Part shown: positions 27,008-34,363 of the stretch, piece after piece | Layout: every line of letters begins with the position of its first letter | Position numbering within the stretch: the first letter of the stretch is position 1 | Assembly (NCBI GenBank): GCA_016870175.1 | Contig: VGCG01000007.1 | Coordinates: 1 to 40,290, forward strand | DNA length: 40,290 bases | Direction of reading: 5' to 3' | Origin: Alphaproteobacteria bacterium | GTDB lineage: Bacteria; Pseudomonadota; Alphaproteobacteria; Pelagibacterales; Pelagibacteraceae | Program-made: the position numbers and the translations under genes | The notes under the pieces: generated by a model | What the model was told of the DNA's origin: nothing | Databases searched by the model: none | What the model saw: the letters and a program-made list of their open reading frames with translations, nothing else

Positions 27008-27473
27008 GAATAATAATTATTTAAATATTTATAACTATTTAATTAATTACACTAGAAATAAAAATTTATACATCTCATTAAGTAGAAAGGATACTTTTTC
27101 AGATCGATTATGCTTGTTTTTATTGCATTTTGCTTTTTTTTTAAAAATATATAAAAATCCAAAAAACAAAATTTTATTGCAGGAAATTTACGATTTCAAT
27201 TTCCATCAACTAGAATTAAGTATTCGAGAAATTGGTTATGGGGATCAGACAATAAATAAAAAAATGAAGGATTATATAAATTTTTTTCATTTATTGATTT
27301 CTGAAATACATTTTTGGGATACTTTGAGCAAAAGTCAAAAGATTGAAAAATTTTACTCCTTTTTGCCTGATTTTGGCAAAGTTGATAATTTGGTCAATTA
27401 TTTTGAAGAATTTAATACCGATCTCAAAAAAAAAACTTTGAATTATTTTTTAAAAAGTGTAAGTAATCCATAA
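27006..27473 (+). CDS. Ubiquinol-cytochrome c chaperone (CBP3-like) family protein
   Basis: The protein matches the family of cytochrome bc1 assembly chaperones found in mitochondria (CBP3) and alphaproteobacteria. Supporting stretches are [20 protein letters not shown] near residues 30-49 and the hallmark [22 protein letters not shown] near 70-91 (given here as two adjoining pieces of one motif). The ATG at 27006 gives 155 residues; a GTG at 26988 would add six. The expected gene order is bamE, chaperone, rpmF region, plsX, and this is present except for a missing DUF177 (YceD) gene. Confidence 0.85.
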   Translation: MNNNYLNIYNYLINYTRNKNLYISLSRKDTFSDRLCLFLLHFAFFLKIYKNPKNKILLQEIYDFNFHQLELSIREIGYGDQTINKKMKDYINFFHLLISEIHFWDTLSKSQKIEKFYSFLPDFGKVDNLVNYFEEFNTDLKKKTLNYFLKSVSNP

Positions 27474-27475
27474 TT

Positions 27476-27658
27476 ATGGCTGTACCAAAACGCAAACAAT
27501 CTCCGTCTAGAACAGGTATGAGAAGAGGTCAAAATTCAAAGTATACAGTTAAAAATATTGTTGAAGACAAAAAATCTGGTGAATATAGACTTTCTCACCA
27601 TATTGATCTTAAAACTGGCTTCTATAAAGGAAGACAAGTTTTAGATATCGAGGAATAA
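27476..27658 (+). CDS. rpmF: 50S ribosomal protein L32
   Basis: This 60-residue basic protein begins [19 protein letters not shown], the invariant N-terminus of L32. The middle has [18 protein letters not shown], also typical of proteobacteria. The zinc cysteines found in some L32 proteins are absent, as expected in this group. It starts 2 bases after the chaperone stop and precedes plsX by 17 bases, the usual rpmF-plsX pairing. Confidence 0.96.
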   Translation: MAVPKRKQSPSRTGMRRGQNSKYTVKNIVEDKKSGEYRLSHHIDLKTGFYKGRQVLDIEE

Positions 27659-27675
27659 AATTTATCATTTATTCA

Positions 27676-28701
27676 ATGTCAGATTTAATTAAAATTGCAG
27701 TTGATGCAATGGGTGGTGACGGTTCACCAAAAAAAATTATCGATGCCATTATTCATAACAGCAAATTGAATAATAAAGTTCATTATAAAATATTTGGTGA
27801 CAAAAATGAAATTGTAAAAATTATTGAAAATAAAATTAGTGAAGATTTCTATGAAATCATACACACCTCAAATATCGTTAAAAGTACAGACTCTCCTCTA
27901 GAGGGAGCTAAAAGAGGCAAAGACACTAGCATGTGGCTAGCAATCGAAAGCGTAAAAAATAAAGAAACAGATATAGTTATTTCTGCAGGAAATACTGGTG
28001 CACTACTAGTTATATCAAAACTCAATCTAAAAATGATTGAAAATATTGATAAGCCAGCACTATCTGCTTTGTGGCCAAACAAAAAAGGTATGAGCGTTGT
28101 TCTTGATTTAGGAGCAAACATTGAGTGTAGTTCTAAAAATTTACTCGATTTTTCTATAATGGGTGCATCATTATTTAAATCATTATTCCCAAATGAAAAT
28201 CCAAATGTCGCTTTATTAAATATTGGTTCAGAAGAATTCAAAGGCAATGATTTAATTAAAGAAACATATCGAAAGTTAAATGAAATTAAATTATTAGATT
28301 TCAAGTTTTCTGGCTACATAGAGGGTAACCAGTTAATGAATGGTGATGTAAATGTAATAGTCTCAGATGGTTTTACAGGAAATATAGCTTTAAAAACAGC
28401 TGAGGGCACCGCAAATTTTATTTCAACTGAATTAAAAAAGTCCATGACTAATTCGTTATTAGGTAAAGTTTCTTCAATATTAAATTACTCTAATTTGAAA
28501 AAGCTAAAACAAAGATTAGATCCTAGACTTTATAATGGAGCAATTTTTGTAGGTTTGGACTCTCCTGTAGTAAAAAGTCATGGAGCAACTGATTATATTG
28601 GATTTTCAAATTCATTAGATGTTTGTTATAGAATTGTAAAAGGTGATTTGATAGAAAAGATAAAGCATAATATTTATTTAAATGAGAATAAATTTAACTA
28701 A
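27676..28701 (+). CDS. plsX: Phosphate acyltransferase PlsX
   Basis: PlsX makes acyl-phosphate from acyl-ACP, feeding PlsY in membrane phospholipid synthesis. The 341-residue protein starts IKIAVDAMGGDGSP (5-18), with ISAGNTGALLVISK near 100-113, LDLGANIECS near 143-152, and VSDGFTGNIALKTAEG near 224-239. These are the family motifs. Normal length. The neighbour fabH, which often follows plsX, is absent here; ihfA starts 20 bases inside the plsX end. Confidence 0.96.
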   Translation: MSDLIKIAVDAMGGDGSPKKIIDAIIHNSKLNNKVHYKIFGDKNEIVKIIENKISEDFYEIIHTSNIVKSTDSPLEGAKRGKDTSMWLAIESVKNKETDIVISAGNTGALLVISKLNLKMIENIDKPALSALWPNKKGMSVVLDLGANIECSSKNLLDFSIMGASLFKSLFPNENPNVALLNIGSEEFKGNDLIKETYRKLNEIKLLDFKFSGYIEGNQLMNGDVNVIVSDGFTGNIALKTAEGTANFISTELKKSMTNSLLGKVSSILNYSNLKKLKQRLDPRLYNGAIFVGLDSPVVKSHGATDYIGFSNSLDVCYRIVKGDLIEKIKHNIYLNENKFN

Positions 28702-28981
28702 AAAAGATTTAGTTAATTTAGTTTATATGCAATTAGGTTTTTCTAAACTAATTTCAGAAAATCTAATAGAAGATTTTTTAAGTTTGATAATTAAAAATGT
28801 GCAATCTGAGGAAAAACTAAAAATTGCAAAATTTGGAACCTTTGTAATTAGAAAAAAAAAACCAAGAATAGGACGAAACCCAAAAACCAAAGAAAGTAAA
28901 ATAATTTCTGAGAGAACTGTGGTCTTATTTAAAGCGTCAAAAGAATTTAAAAATTTTGTAAACCTAAAAACTAATGAATAA
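28682..28981 (+). CDS. ihfA: Integration host factor alpha-type DNA-bending protein
   Basis: This 99-residue protein belongs to the HU/IHF family. It has LTKKDLVNLVYMQLGFSK at the start, KLKIAKFGTFVIRKKKPRIGRNPKTKE in two parts (from about 45) with the intercalating proline in the GRNP motif, and VVLFKASKEFKNFVN at the end. The position downstream of plsX is the usual ihfA location in alphaproteobacteria, which is why IHF alpha is preferred over HU. Overlaps exist with both neighbours. Confidence 0.88.
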   Translation: MRINLTKKDLVNLVYMQLGFSKLISENLIEDFLSLIIKNVQSEEKLKIAKFGTFVIRKKKPRIGRNPKTKESKIISERTVVLFKASKEFKNFVNLKTNE

Positions 28982-29345
28982 ATCAGACAAATCGTACAAA
29001 ACAATTGGTGAAGTTGCCAAAATATTGAATTTATCTAAAAACAAGGATGGTTTACTTCCGACCCATATTATTAGATTTTGGGAAAAACAATTTAAACAAA
29101 TTAGACCTCAAATTTTGAATGCAAACAGAAGATATTATAATCAGGAGACAATTGATATTCTTAAAAAAGTTAAATTTCTACTTAAAGATCAAGGTATGAC
29201 TATAAAAGGTGTTAAAAAGTTTTTAGATAAGAAAAATCCATTAGTTCTTGACGTATTAGCAAATAATTCTATAAAGATTGATAATTTGAAAAATAAAGTT
29301 TCAAAAATTTCTAATTTAGTAAAAACTTTAAAAAATTTTAAATAA
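28974..29345 (+). CDS. MerR-family transcriptional regulator
   Basis: The N-terminal part is a winged helix of the MerR type: YKTIGEVAKILNL (8-20), HIIRFWEKQFKQIRP (about 32-46) and NRRYYNQETIDILKKVKFL (54-72), followed by the motif GMTIKGVKKFL. The C-terminal ~35 residues form a short coiled coil, with no effector domain and no metal-binding cysteines. It overlaps ihfA by 8 bases; a MerR-like gene next to ihfA is usual in alphaproteobacteria. Its ligand and targets are not known. Confidence 0.85.
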   Translation: MNKSDKSYKTIGEVAKILNLSKNKDGLLPTHIIRFWEKQFKQIRPQILNANRRYYNQETIDILKKVKFLLKDQGMTIKGVKKFLDKKNPLVLDVLANNSIKIDNLKNKVSKISNLVKTLKNFK

Positions 29346-29346
29346 T

Positions 29347-29538
29347 ATGGCAAAAAAAACTCACGTAAAAATTAGACTAGTTCCTGAAGATAAACCCGAT
29401 AGTCCTTTTTTTTATTACGTAAAAAAACCTGCTGGTGGTGAAAAAGCTAAAGTTAAATTAAAGGTGAAAAAATACAATCCAACAACAAGAAAACACGAGT
29501 TTTTTGTTGAAAAAAAATTGCCTCCACACAGCAAATAA
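29347..29538 (+). CDS. rpmG: 50S ribosomal protein L33
   Basis: This 63-residue basic protein has MAKKTHVKIRLV at the start, FFYYVKKP near 21-28 and VKKYNPTTRKHEFFVEKKL near 40-58, which match L33. It carries a few extra residues around 13-20 and an acidic-poor C-terminal extension PPHSK compared with the usual 55 residues. Zinc cysteines are absent. It follows the regulator gene after one base and ends flush with the convergent chorismate mutase-like gene. Confidence 0.9.
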   Translation: MAKKTHVKIRLVPEDKPDSPFFYYVKKPAGGEKAKVKLKVKKYNPTTRKHEFFVEKKLPPHSK

Positions 29539-29826
29539 TTATTTTCTAAATTTTCTTTTCTCGTAATCAATATAAGACCAAATCAAATTTTTCCAAATAC
29601 GGTGCGTTAACTTTGTATCAATTTTAAGTTTGATAGAATTTTGTTTAATTCTTTTCAAAATAGAACTTATTCTTTTATAATCTATTATTTCTTTTTTAAA
29701 TTTTTTTAATTTTAAAACATTGTTTACTAAATTCGTTCTATATTTAATAAGTTTAAGTAACTGAATATCAATTTTGTCTAATTTTGTTCGAATAAGATTT
29801 AATTTTTTTATATTTTTAGGCGACAT
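29539..29826 (-). CDS. AroQ-type chorismate mutase-like protein
   Basis: The 95-residue helical protein resembles stand-alone AroQ chorismate mutases, which turn chorismate into prephenate. LIRTKLDKIDIQLLKLIKYR (11-30) carries the first two active-site arginines, Arg13 and Arg30; Lys41 and Asp49 also match expected ligands. After Asp49, however, the motif reads DYKRIS where active enzymes have an RE pair, so the usual glutamate is replaced by Ile53. The enzyme may be altered or inactive. It converges on rpmG with no spacer and is divergent from ctaA across 42 bases. Confidence 0.75.
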   Translation of the reverse strand: MSPKNIKKLNLIRTKLDKIDIQLLKLIKYRTNLVNNVLKLKKFKKEIIDYKRISSILKRIKQNSIKLKIDTKLTHRIWKNLIWSYIDYEKRKFRK

Positions 29827-29868
29827 TTAATCAATTGGTTAATAAAATAATTATTATATGTATAAAAT

Positions 29869-30879
29869 ATGTTTGTAAACATTGATACCCAAATTAAATT
29901 TATTAGAATTTGGCTTTTAATAATGTTTTGTCTAACAACATTAATAATTTTTGTTGGTGGACTTACAAGATTAACCGACTCAGGTTTATCTATTACCCAA
30001 TGGGAATTATTTAAAGGCATAGTCCCGCCTTTCAATAATGATATTTGGAATTATTATTTCAATGAATATAAAAAAATTCCAGAATTTAGAGAAATTAATT
30101 ACAATATGACTATAAATGAGTTCAAAGTAATATATTACTGGGAGTACGGTCACAGATTATTAGCGAGATTAATTGGTTTATTTTCAATAGTCCCTTTGAT
30201 TTTATTTTATTATTCTTTTAGAGTTAAATTATCTAAAAATTATAAATATTTAAGTATTTTCATCTTAATTTGCATTCAAGGTTTGATTGGTTGGTTCATG
30301 GTTAAAAGTGGTTTATCAATAGACACGGATGTAAGTCATTTTAGGTTAGCACTTCATTTAAATATCGCCCTTATAATTTTGTCGATCATTTTTTGGTTTA
30401 TCCTACAAACTTTTAAAATTCAAAAATTCTTTAATAAGATTAATTATGTTTTTTTAAATTTTTTTTTGTTTTTCATATTTTTGCAAATTACTCTTGGTGC
30501 TTTTTTAGCAGGGCTAAATGGAGGGTTAATTTACAACACTTGGCCAGATATGAATGGAAATTTTTTACCCAACGATATAATCCATCAAGATCTAGTTAAT
30601 TATAATATATTTAACAATCCCTCGGTAATCCAATTTTACCACCGACTTAATAGTTATATATTGCTTTGTTTTTTGATTATTTTAAACTTAATTTTTTTAA
30701 AATCACAAAATAATCTTAAATCAATTTTGATGTTAAATTTTGCTATTTTTTTTCAAATATTACTTGGAATTTTAACTCTTATAACTGGTGTAAAAATTTA
30801 TTATGCATCTTTACACCAGTTAGGATCAATCTTAGTTATGATGAGTTTTCTTTTTATTTATTATAAAAATACTAACTAA
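29869..30879 (+). CDS. ctaA: Heme A synthase (COX15/CtaA type)
   Basis: CtaA oxidises the methyl group of heme O to make heme A for aa3-type cytochrome oxidase. The 336-residue inner-membrane protein has about 8 membrane segments. GGLTRLTDSGLSITQWE (30-46) and the heme-ligand motif WEYGHRLLARLIG (91-103) are typical of the alphaproteobacterial/mitochondrial form. Further histidines occur at 157 and 163 (SHFRLALHLN), in QFYHRLNSY and in LHQLGS. The start matches an ATG at 29869. Its 3' end overlaps metY by 8 bases. Confidence 0.95.
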   Translation: MFVNIDTQIKFIRIWLLIMFCLTTLIIFVGGLTRLTDSGLSITQWELFKGIVPPFNNDIWNYYFNEYKKIPEFREINYNMTINEFKVIYYWEYGHRLLARLIGLFSIVPLILFYYSFRVKLSKNYKYLSIFILICIQGLIGWFMVKSGLSIDTDVSHFRLALHLNIALIILSIIFWFILQTFKIQKFFNKINYVFLNFFLFFIFLQITLGAFLAGLNGGLIYNTWPDMNGNFLPNDIIHQDLVNYNIFNNPSVIQFYHRLNSYILLCFLIILNLIFLKSQNNLKSILMLNFAIFFQILLGILTLITGVKIYYASLHQLGSILVMMSFLFIYYKNTN

Positions 30880-32200
30880 CTGCTTTTAAATTACCTTTAT
30901 TAGATTTATTTAAAGCTTGATCTAAATCCTCAATTATATCGTCAATGTGCTCAATACCAATAGAAAGTCTTATGTAACCTGGAGTTACTCCTGATTTCAG
31001 TTGTTCCTCTGGTGTTAACTGACTATGTGTTGTTGTTGCAGGATGTATTGCTAAACTTCTTGCATCACCAATATTTGCTACATGATAAAACATTTTTAAA
31101 GAATCAATAAAATTTTTACCAGCTTCTAAACCTTTTTTAAGCTCTATACCAATGCAGGCACCATTTCCACCTTTAAGATATTTTTTTGCTCTGTCAGCTA
31201 AATTTTTATCATAAAGAGTAGGGTAGATAACCTTAGCAATTGCACTGTGGTTAGATAAAAATTCAACAACCTTTTCTGCATTCTGACAATGTTGTTTCAT
31301 TCTTAATGCTACTGTTTCTATTCCTTGTATTACAGCAAAGGCATTGTCAGGAGACAGTGCTGCTCCCATATCTCTTAAAAGAGTCAATCTAGCTCTCACC
31401 GCAAAGGTAACATTAGCACCTGTTAACACAGGAACAGCTTGACCCCAAATTGCGCCACCATAACTATAATCAGGTTCATTAAATAAAGGTTGTCGTTTTG
31501 GATCTGCTGTCCAATCAAAATTTCCTCCATCAACAATACATCCAGCCACAATTGTCCCATGACCAGACATATATTTGGTAAGTGAATACACAACTACAGC
31601 AGCTCCATGTTCTATTGGTCTACAAATTGTTGGTGCTAAAGTATTGTCTATTATTAACGGTATGCTGTATTTTTTCCCGATATCAGCAACTTCTTGAATA
31701 GGAAAAATTCTTAAATATGGATTTGGTATTGTTTCAGCATAAAACGCTCTTGTTTTGCTATCTATTAATTTTTCAAAGTTTTTAGGATCACTTGGATCCG
31801 CGTATCTAACTTCAATTCCAACTTTTTTAAGGCTATGAGTAAATAGAGATACAGTTCCACCATATAAATCTGTTGAACTAATTATGTTGTCACCTGCTTG
31901 AGCAACGTTAAGTATTGAATAGGTTGAAGCAGTTTGACCTGATGAAACCGTTAAACATGCTAAACCACCTTCAAGCGAGGCAATCCTTTTTTCAAGAACA
32001 TCATTGGTAGGATTCATAATTCTCGTATAAATATTACCAAATTCTTTTAATGCGAATAAATTGGCTGCTTGTTCAGTATTTTTAAATTGATAGGCTGTAG
32101 TTCTGTAGATTGGTACAGCAACTGAATTAGTTGCAGGGTCTGATCTATAGCCACCACCGTGAAGAGCTAATGTCTCCGGATTGTTTCTTTTTGTACTCAT
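30872..32200 (-). CDS. metY: O-acetylhomoserine (thiol)-lyase
   Basis: MetY makes homocysteine (or methionine) from O-acetylhomoserine and sulfide or methanethiol. It belongs to the Cys/Met-metabolism PLP enzymes: PLP lysine Lys209 in VVYSLTKYMSGHGT, YTRIMNPTNDVLEKRIASLEG-type region from 58, and SSGQTAS at 86-92. The length of 442 residues and the insert near WTADPKRQPLFNEPD are typical of MetY rather than MetB/MetC. AGGAG precedes the ATG at 32200 by about 8 bases and is part of a SAM-V riboswitch; a SAM-II element lies further upstream. Confidence 0.94.
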   Translation of the reverse strand: MSTKRNNPETLALHGGGYRSDPATNSVAVPIYRTTAYQFKNTEQAANLFALKEFGNIYTRIMNPTNDVLEKRIASLEGGLACLTVSSGQTASTYSILNVAQAGDNIISSTDLYGGTVSLFTHSLKKVGIEVRYADPSDPKNFEKLIDSKTRAFYAETIPNPYLRIFPIQEVADIGKKYSIPLIIDNTLAPTICRPIEHGAAVVVYSLTKYMSGHGTIVAGCIVDGGNFDWTADPKRQPLFNEPDYSYGGAIWGQAVPVLTGANVTFAVRARLTLLRDMGAALSPDNAFAVIQGIETVALRMKQHCQNAEKVVEFLSNHSAIAKVIYPTLYDKNLADRAKKYLKGGNGACIGIELKKGLEAGKNFIDSLKMFYHVANIGDARSLAIHPATTTHSQLTPEEQLKSGVTPGYIRLSIGIEHIDDIIEDLDQALNKSNKGNLKAVS

Positions 32201-32206
32201 TTATTA

Positions 32207-32266
32207 TTCTCCTTTTTTAGTGCTTTAACTTTATGTTAGGCGCACAATACAGTTCAAATGCCTACC
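32207..32266 (-). ncRNA. SAM-V riboswitch overlapping the metY ribosome binding site
   Basis: Read on the minus strand, the stem TAGGC (32264-32260) pairs with GCCTA 18 bases later and encloses the loop ATTTGAACTGTATTGTGC. The loop end GTGC (32245-32242) can pair with GCAC (32223-32220), forming the H-type pseudoknot. The conserved AAAGTTAAAGCACTAAAAAAGG tract, in parts, runs into AGGAG, the metY Shine-Dalgarno at about 32213-32209. This layout matches the SAM-V class known from marine SAR11 bacteria, where bound SAM hides the ribosome binding site. Confidence 0.9.
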
Positions 32267-32283
32267 GATTGGATAATTGAGAT

Positions 32284-32330
32284 TTCTTTTTAGCTGTTAT
32301 AAGCCCGCAATAAGAACAAATCGGCTTTAG
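32284..32330 (-). ncRNA. SAM-II riboswitch upstream of SAM-V
   Basis: On the minus strand AAGCC (32327-32323) pairs with GGCTT (32305-32301). The enclosed 17-base loop reads GATTTGTTCTTATTGCG, of the same length and ends as the SAM-II loop. The 3' part ATAACAGCTAAAAAG keeps the conserved GCTAAAAAG tail, and CTT in the loop can pair with AAG at its end. This is the SAM-II pattern. It lies about 20 bases upstream of the SAM-V element, giving a tandem arrangement. Confidence 0.8.
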
Positions 32331-32347
32331 TTAATTACCACACAAAA

Positions 32348-32353
32348 TTTATA
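32348..32353 (-). promoter_or_regulatory. Candidate -10 box of metY
   Basis: TATAAA on the minus strand would start transcription near 32341, just upstream of the SAM-II element. A TCAATT lies 17 bases further upstream but is a poor -35. Only the position makes it plausible. Confidence 0.3.
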
Positions 32354-32372
32354 TTACAAGAAAAATATCGAA

Positions 32373-32399
32373 TTGACTTGAAGTGAATAATAGTATTAA
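32373..32399 (+). promoter_or_regulatory. Candidate promoter of rplM-rpsI
   Basis: TTGACT (32373-32378) and TATTAA (32394-32399) are spaced by 15 bases. The predicted start near 32406 leaves only about 4 bases before the ATG at 32410. The promoter lies across an alternative GTG start, which supports the ATG. Confidence 0.45.
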
Positions 32400-32409
32400 T
32401 CCGTGCAAA

Positions 32410-32868
32410 ATGACAAAATTTTTAAAAAAAAACGAAATTTCCTCAACTTGGTATGAAATAGATGCTAAAGATGCGATTGTTGGAAGGCTTGCAACTGTTA
32501 TATCAAAAATTATTAGAGGTAAAAATAAATCTACCTACACACCACATATGGATCATGGTGATTTTGTTGTTGTTAAAAATATCGATAAAGCAAAATTTAC
32601 AGGAAAAAAATTTAAAAAAAAAATATACTATAAACATACTGGATATCCTGGTGGAATAAAAATAACTACACCTGAAAAATTACACGAAAAAAAACCAGCT
32701 GAAACATTAAAACTTGCTATAAAAAGAATGCTGCCTACTGGTGTACTAGGAAGAAAACAATTAACGAAATTAAAGATTTATTCTGGAAATGACCATCCTC
32801 ATTCAGCGCAAAATCCGACAGTTATTGAATTAGGAAAATTAAATAGCAAAAATCTTTTAAGAAATTAA
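32410..32868 (+). CDS. rplM: 50S ribosomal protein L13
   Basis: The ATG at 32410 gives 152 residues starting MTKFLKKNEISSTWYEIDA, which aligns with the E. coli start; a GTG 27 bases upstream was rejected. Family motifs are GRLATVISKIIRGK (25-38), YTPHMDHGDFVVV (42-54), GYPGGIK near 78-84 and MLPTGVLGRK near 104-113. L13 is an early assembly protein of the large subunit. It is followed by rpsI after one base, the universal rplM-rpsI pair. Confidence 0.97.
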   Translation: MTKFLKKNEISSTWYEIDAKDAIVGRLATVISKIIRGKNKSTYTPHMDHGDFVVVKNIDKAKFTGKKFKKKIYYKHTGYPGGIKITTPEKLHEKKPAETLKLAIKRMLPTGVLGRKQLTKLKIYSGNDHPHSAQNPTVIELGKLNSKNLLRN

Positions 32869-32869
32869 T

Positions 32870-33307
32870 ATGGAACAATCTCAATCAATCTCTAAGCTAG
32901 CTAAAATTAAACTAGATTTTAAAGATAGTAAATATGCAACCGGTAGAAGAAAAACATCCATTGCTAAAGTATGGTTAAAAAAGGGTACAGGTAAAATATA
33001 TGTAAATGGAAAATTTTTTAATGAATATTTTGCAAGTGATAATCATAAAATGCAAATTACAAGACCTTTTGAAATTATTAATCAAGCAACTGAGTATGAT
33101 GTGAGATGTAATGTAAAAGGTGGTGGACATACTGGGCAAGCGGGAGCCATGGTCCACGGAATATCAAAAGCCCTAGTAATGTTTGATGAAAGTTTTAAAT
33201 CAAAATTAAAAAGTGAAAAATTAACTACAAGAGACTCTAGAGCAGTTGAAAGAAAAAAGCCTGGCAGAAGAAAAGCGAGAAGAAGTTTCCAATTCTCTAA
33301 AAGATAA
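32870..33307 (+). CDS. rpsI: 30S ribosomal protein S9
   Basis: The 145-residue protein has YATGRRKTSIAKVWLKKGTG (23-42), GGGHTGQAGAMVHGISKAL near 84-102 and the C-terminal ERKKPGRRKARRSFQFSKR, whose last SKR tail reaches the P-site tRNA. About 20 extra residues precede the conserved core, as in other alphaproteobacteria. It is the second gene of the rplM-rpsI unit. A weak CTAAAA/TTTTAG inverted repeat followed by few T residues (33297-33318) lies at its end. Confidence 0.97.
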   Translation: MEQSQSISKLAKIKLDFKDSKYATGRRKTSIAKVWLKKGTGKIYVNGKFFNEYFASDNHKMQITRPFEIINQATEYDVRCNVKGGGHTGQAGAMVHGISKALVMFDESFKSKLKSEKLTTRDSRAVERKKPGRRKARRSFQFSKR

Positions 33308-33326
33308 TTTTTTTTTAGTTATAAAC

Positions 33327-33335
33327 TGTTATAAT
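33327..33335 (+). promoter_or_regulatory. Candidate extended -10 promoter of argC
   Basis: TGTTATAAT is a perfect extended -10 that ends 5 bases before the argC ATG (33341), so the predicted transcript starts on or beside the start codon. No clear -35 is present. Confidence 0.5.
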
Positions 33336-33340
33336 AAATA

Positions 33341-34363
33341 ATGGCAAAGCTTAATGTATTAGTTGCTGGAGCTACAGGATATATTGGCCTTCAATTAATA
33401 AAACTATTAATCAAACATAAATATATAAATATAAAATATCTTTGTGGCAATTTTTCTGCTGGTAAAAAAATTTCACAATATGATAAATCATTAAATTCAA
33501 ATAAATTACCAAAAATAACAAAATTTAATAAAGAATATTTAAAAGAAATTGATGTTATTTTTACAGCATTGCCACATGGAGAAGCTCAAGAAATTTCAAA
33601 TAGTTTAACTAACAAAAATACTTTAATAGATCTTTCTGCAGATTTTAGATTAGAAAAAAGTACTGATTTTTTAAAATGGTATAAACAGTTACATGTTGCA
33701 CCAAAAAATATTAAAAAAAGTATTTATTCTTTACCTGAAATTACTGGAAGTAAAATAAAAAAATATAGTATTATTAGTTGCCCAGGTTGTTATCCTACAT
33801 CAATTTTATTACCTCTTGTCCCTTTAATTTATAAAAAATTAATTAAAACAGAAAATATTATTATAGACTCAAAATCTGGTTATTCAGGGGCAGGTAAAGG
33901 AGTTCACAAAAAGTATAAAAATAAAAATTTATACGAGTCTCTAAGTGCCTATGGTGTTGGTTTTCACAGACATATTTCAGAAATCAAACAAACGTTAAAA
34001 AAATATACCAAAAGAAAAATTAGTTTTATTTTTACTCCTCACTTGTCACCAATGTTTAGAGGTATTTTAAGTACTATTTACATAGATTTAAATAAAAACG
34101 TGAGTCAGCTACAATTAATAAATTTTTTATCTAGATATTACAAGAAAAGTCACTTTGTAAAAATTTTAAAACCAAATAGTTTGGTTAGCACTAATGATGT
34201 TATAAATACTAACAATTGTTTTATATCAGTTTGTAAAACTGAATATAATAACAAAATTATAATTCTTTCAGCAATAGATAATTTAATTAAAGGAGGAGCG
34301 GGTCAAGCAGTTCAGAATTTGAATATTAAATATAATTTTCCATTCAAAATGGGTCTTTCATGA
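33341..34363 (+). CDS. argC: N-acetyl-gamma-glutamyl-phosphate reductase
   Basis: ArgC reduces N-acetylglutamyl phosphate in arginine synthesis. The 340-residue protein begins with the NADP-binding motif VLVAGATGYIGLQLIKLL (6-23). The catalytic cysteine is Cys150 in SCPGCYPTS. ALPHGEAQ (76-83), DLSADFRL (97-104), KSGYSGAGKG and the C-terminal NLIKGGAGQAVQNLN also match the type 1 family. Normal length. It overlaps the following small lipoprotein gene by 4 bases (ATGA). Confidence 0.96.
   Translation: MAKLNVLVAGATGYIGLQLIKLLIKHKYINIKYLCGNFSAGKKISQYDKSLNSNKLPKITKFNKEYLKEIDVIFTALPHGEAQEISNSLTNKNTLIDLSADFRLEKSTDFLKWYKQLHVAPKNIKKSIYSLPEITGSKIKKYSIISCPGCYPTSILLPLVPLIYKKLIKTENIIIDSKSGYSGAGKGVHKKYKNKNLYESLSAYGVGFHRHISEIKQTLKKYTKRKISFIFTPHLSPMFRGILSTIYIDLNKNVSQLQLINFLSRYYKKSHFVKILKPNSLVSTNDVINTNNCFISVCKTEYNNKIIILSAIDNLIKGGAGQAVQNLNIKYNFPFKMGLS

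Noticed and set aside
29821..29868. Promoter boxes in the aroQ/ctaA gap
   Set aside because: Several TATA-like hexamers overlap in a pure AT stretch and none can be chosen with support.
29808..30035. 75-codon minus-strand frame across the aroQ/ctaA gap
   Set aside because: It runs antisense into conserved ctaA motifs and has no family match.
32383..32409. GTG start adding nine residues to rplM
   Set aside because: The extension overlaps the candidate promoter and does not match L13; the ATG at 32410 aligns with known proteins.
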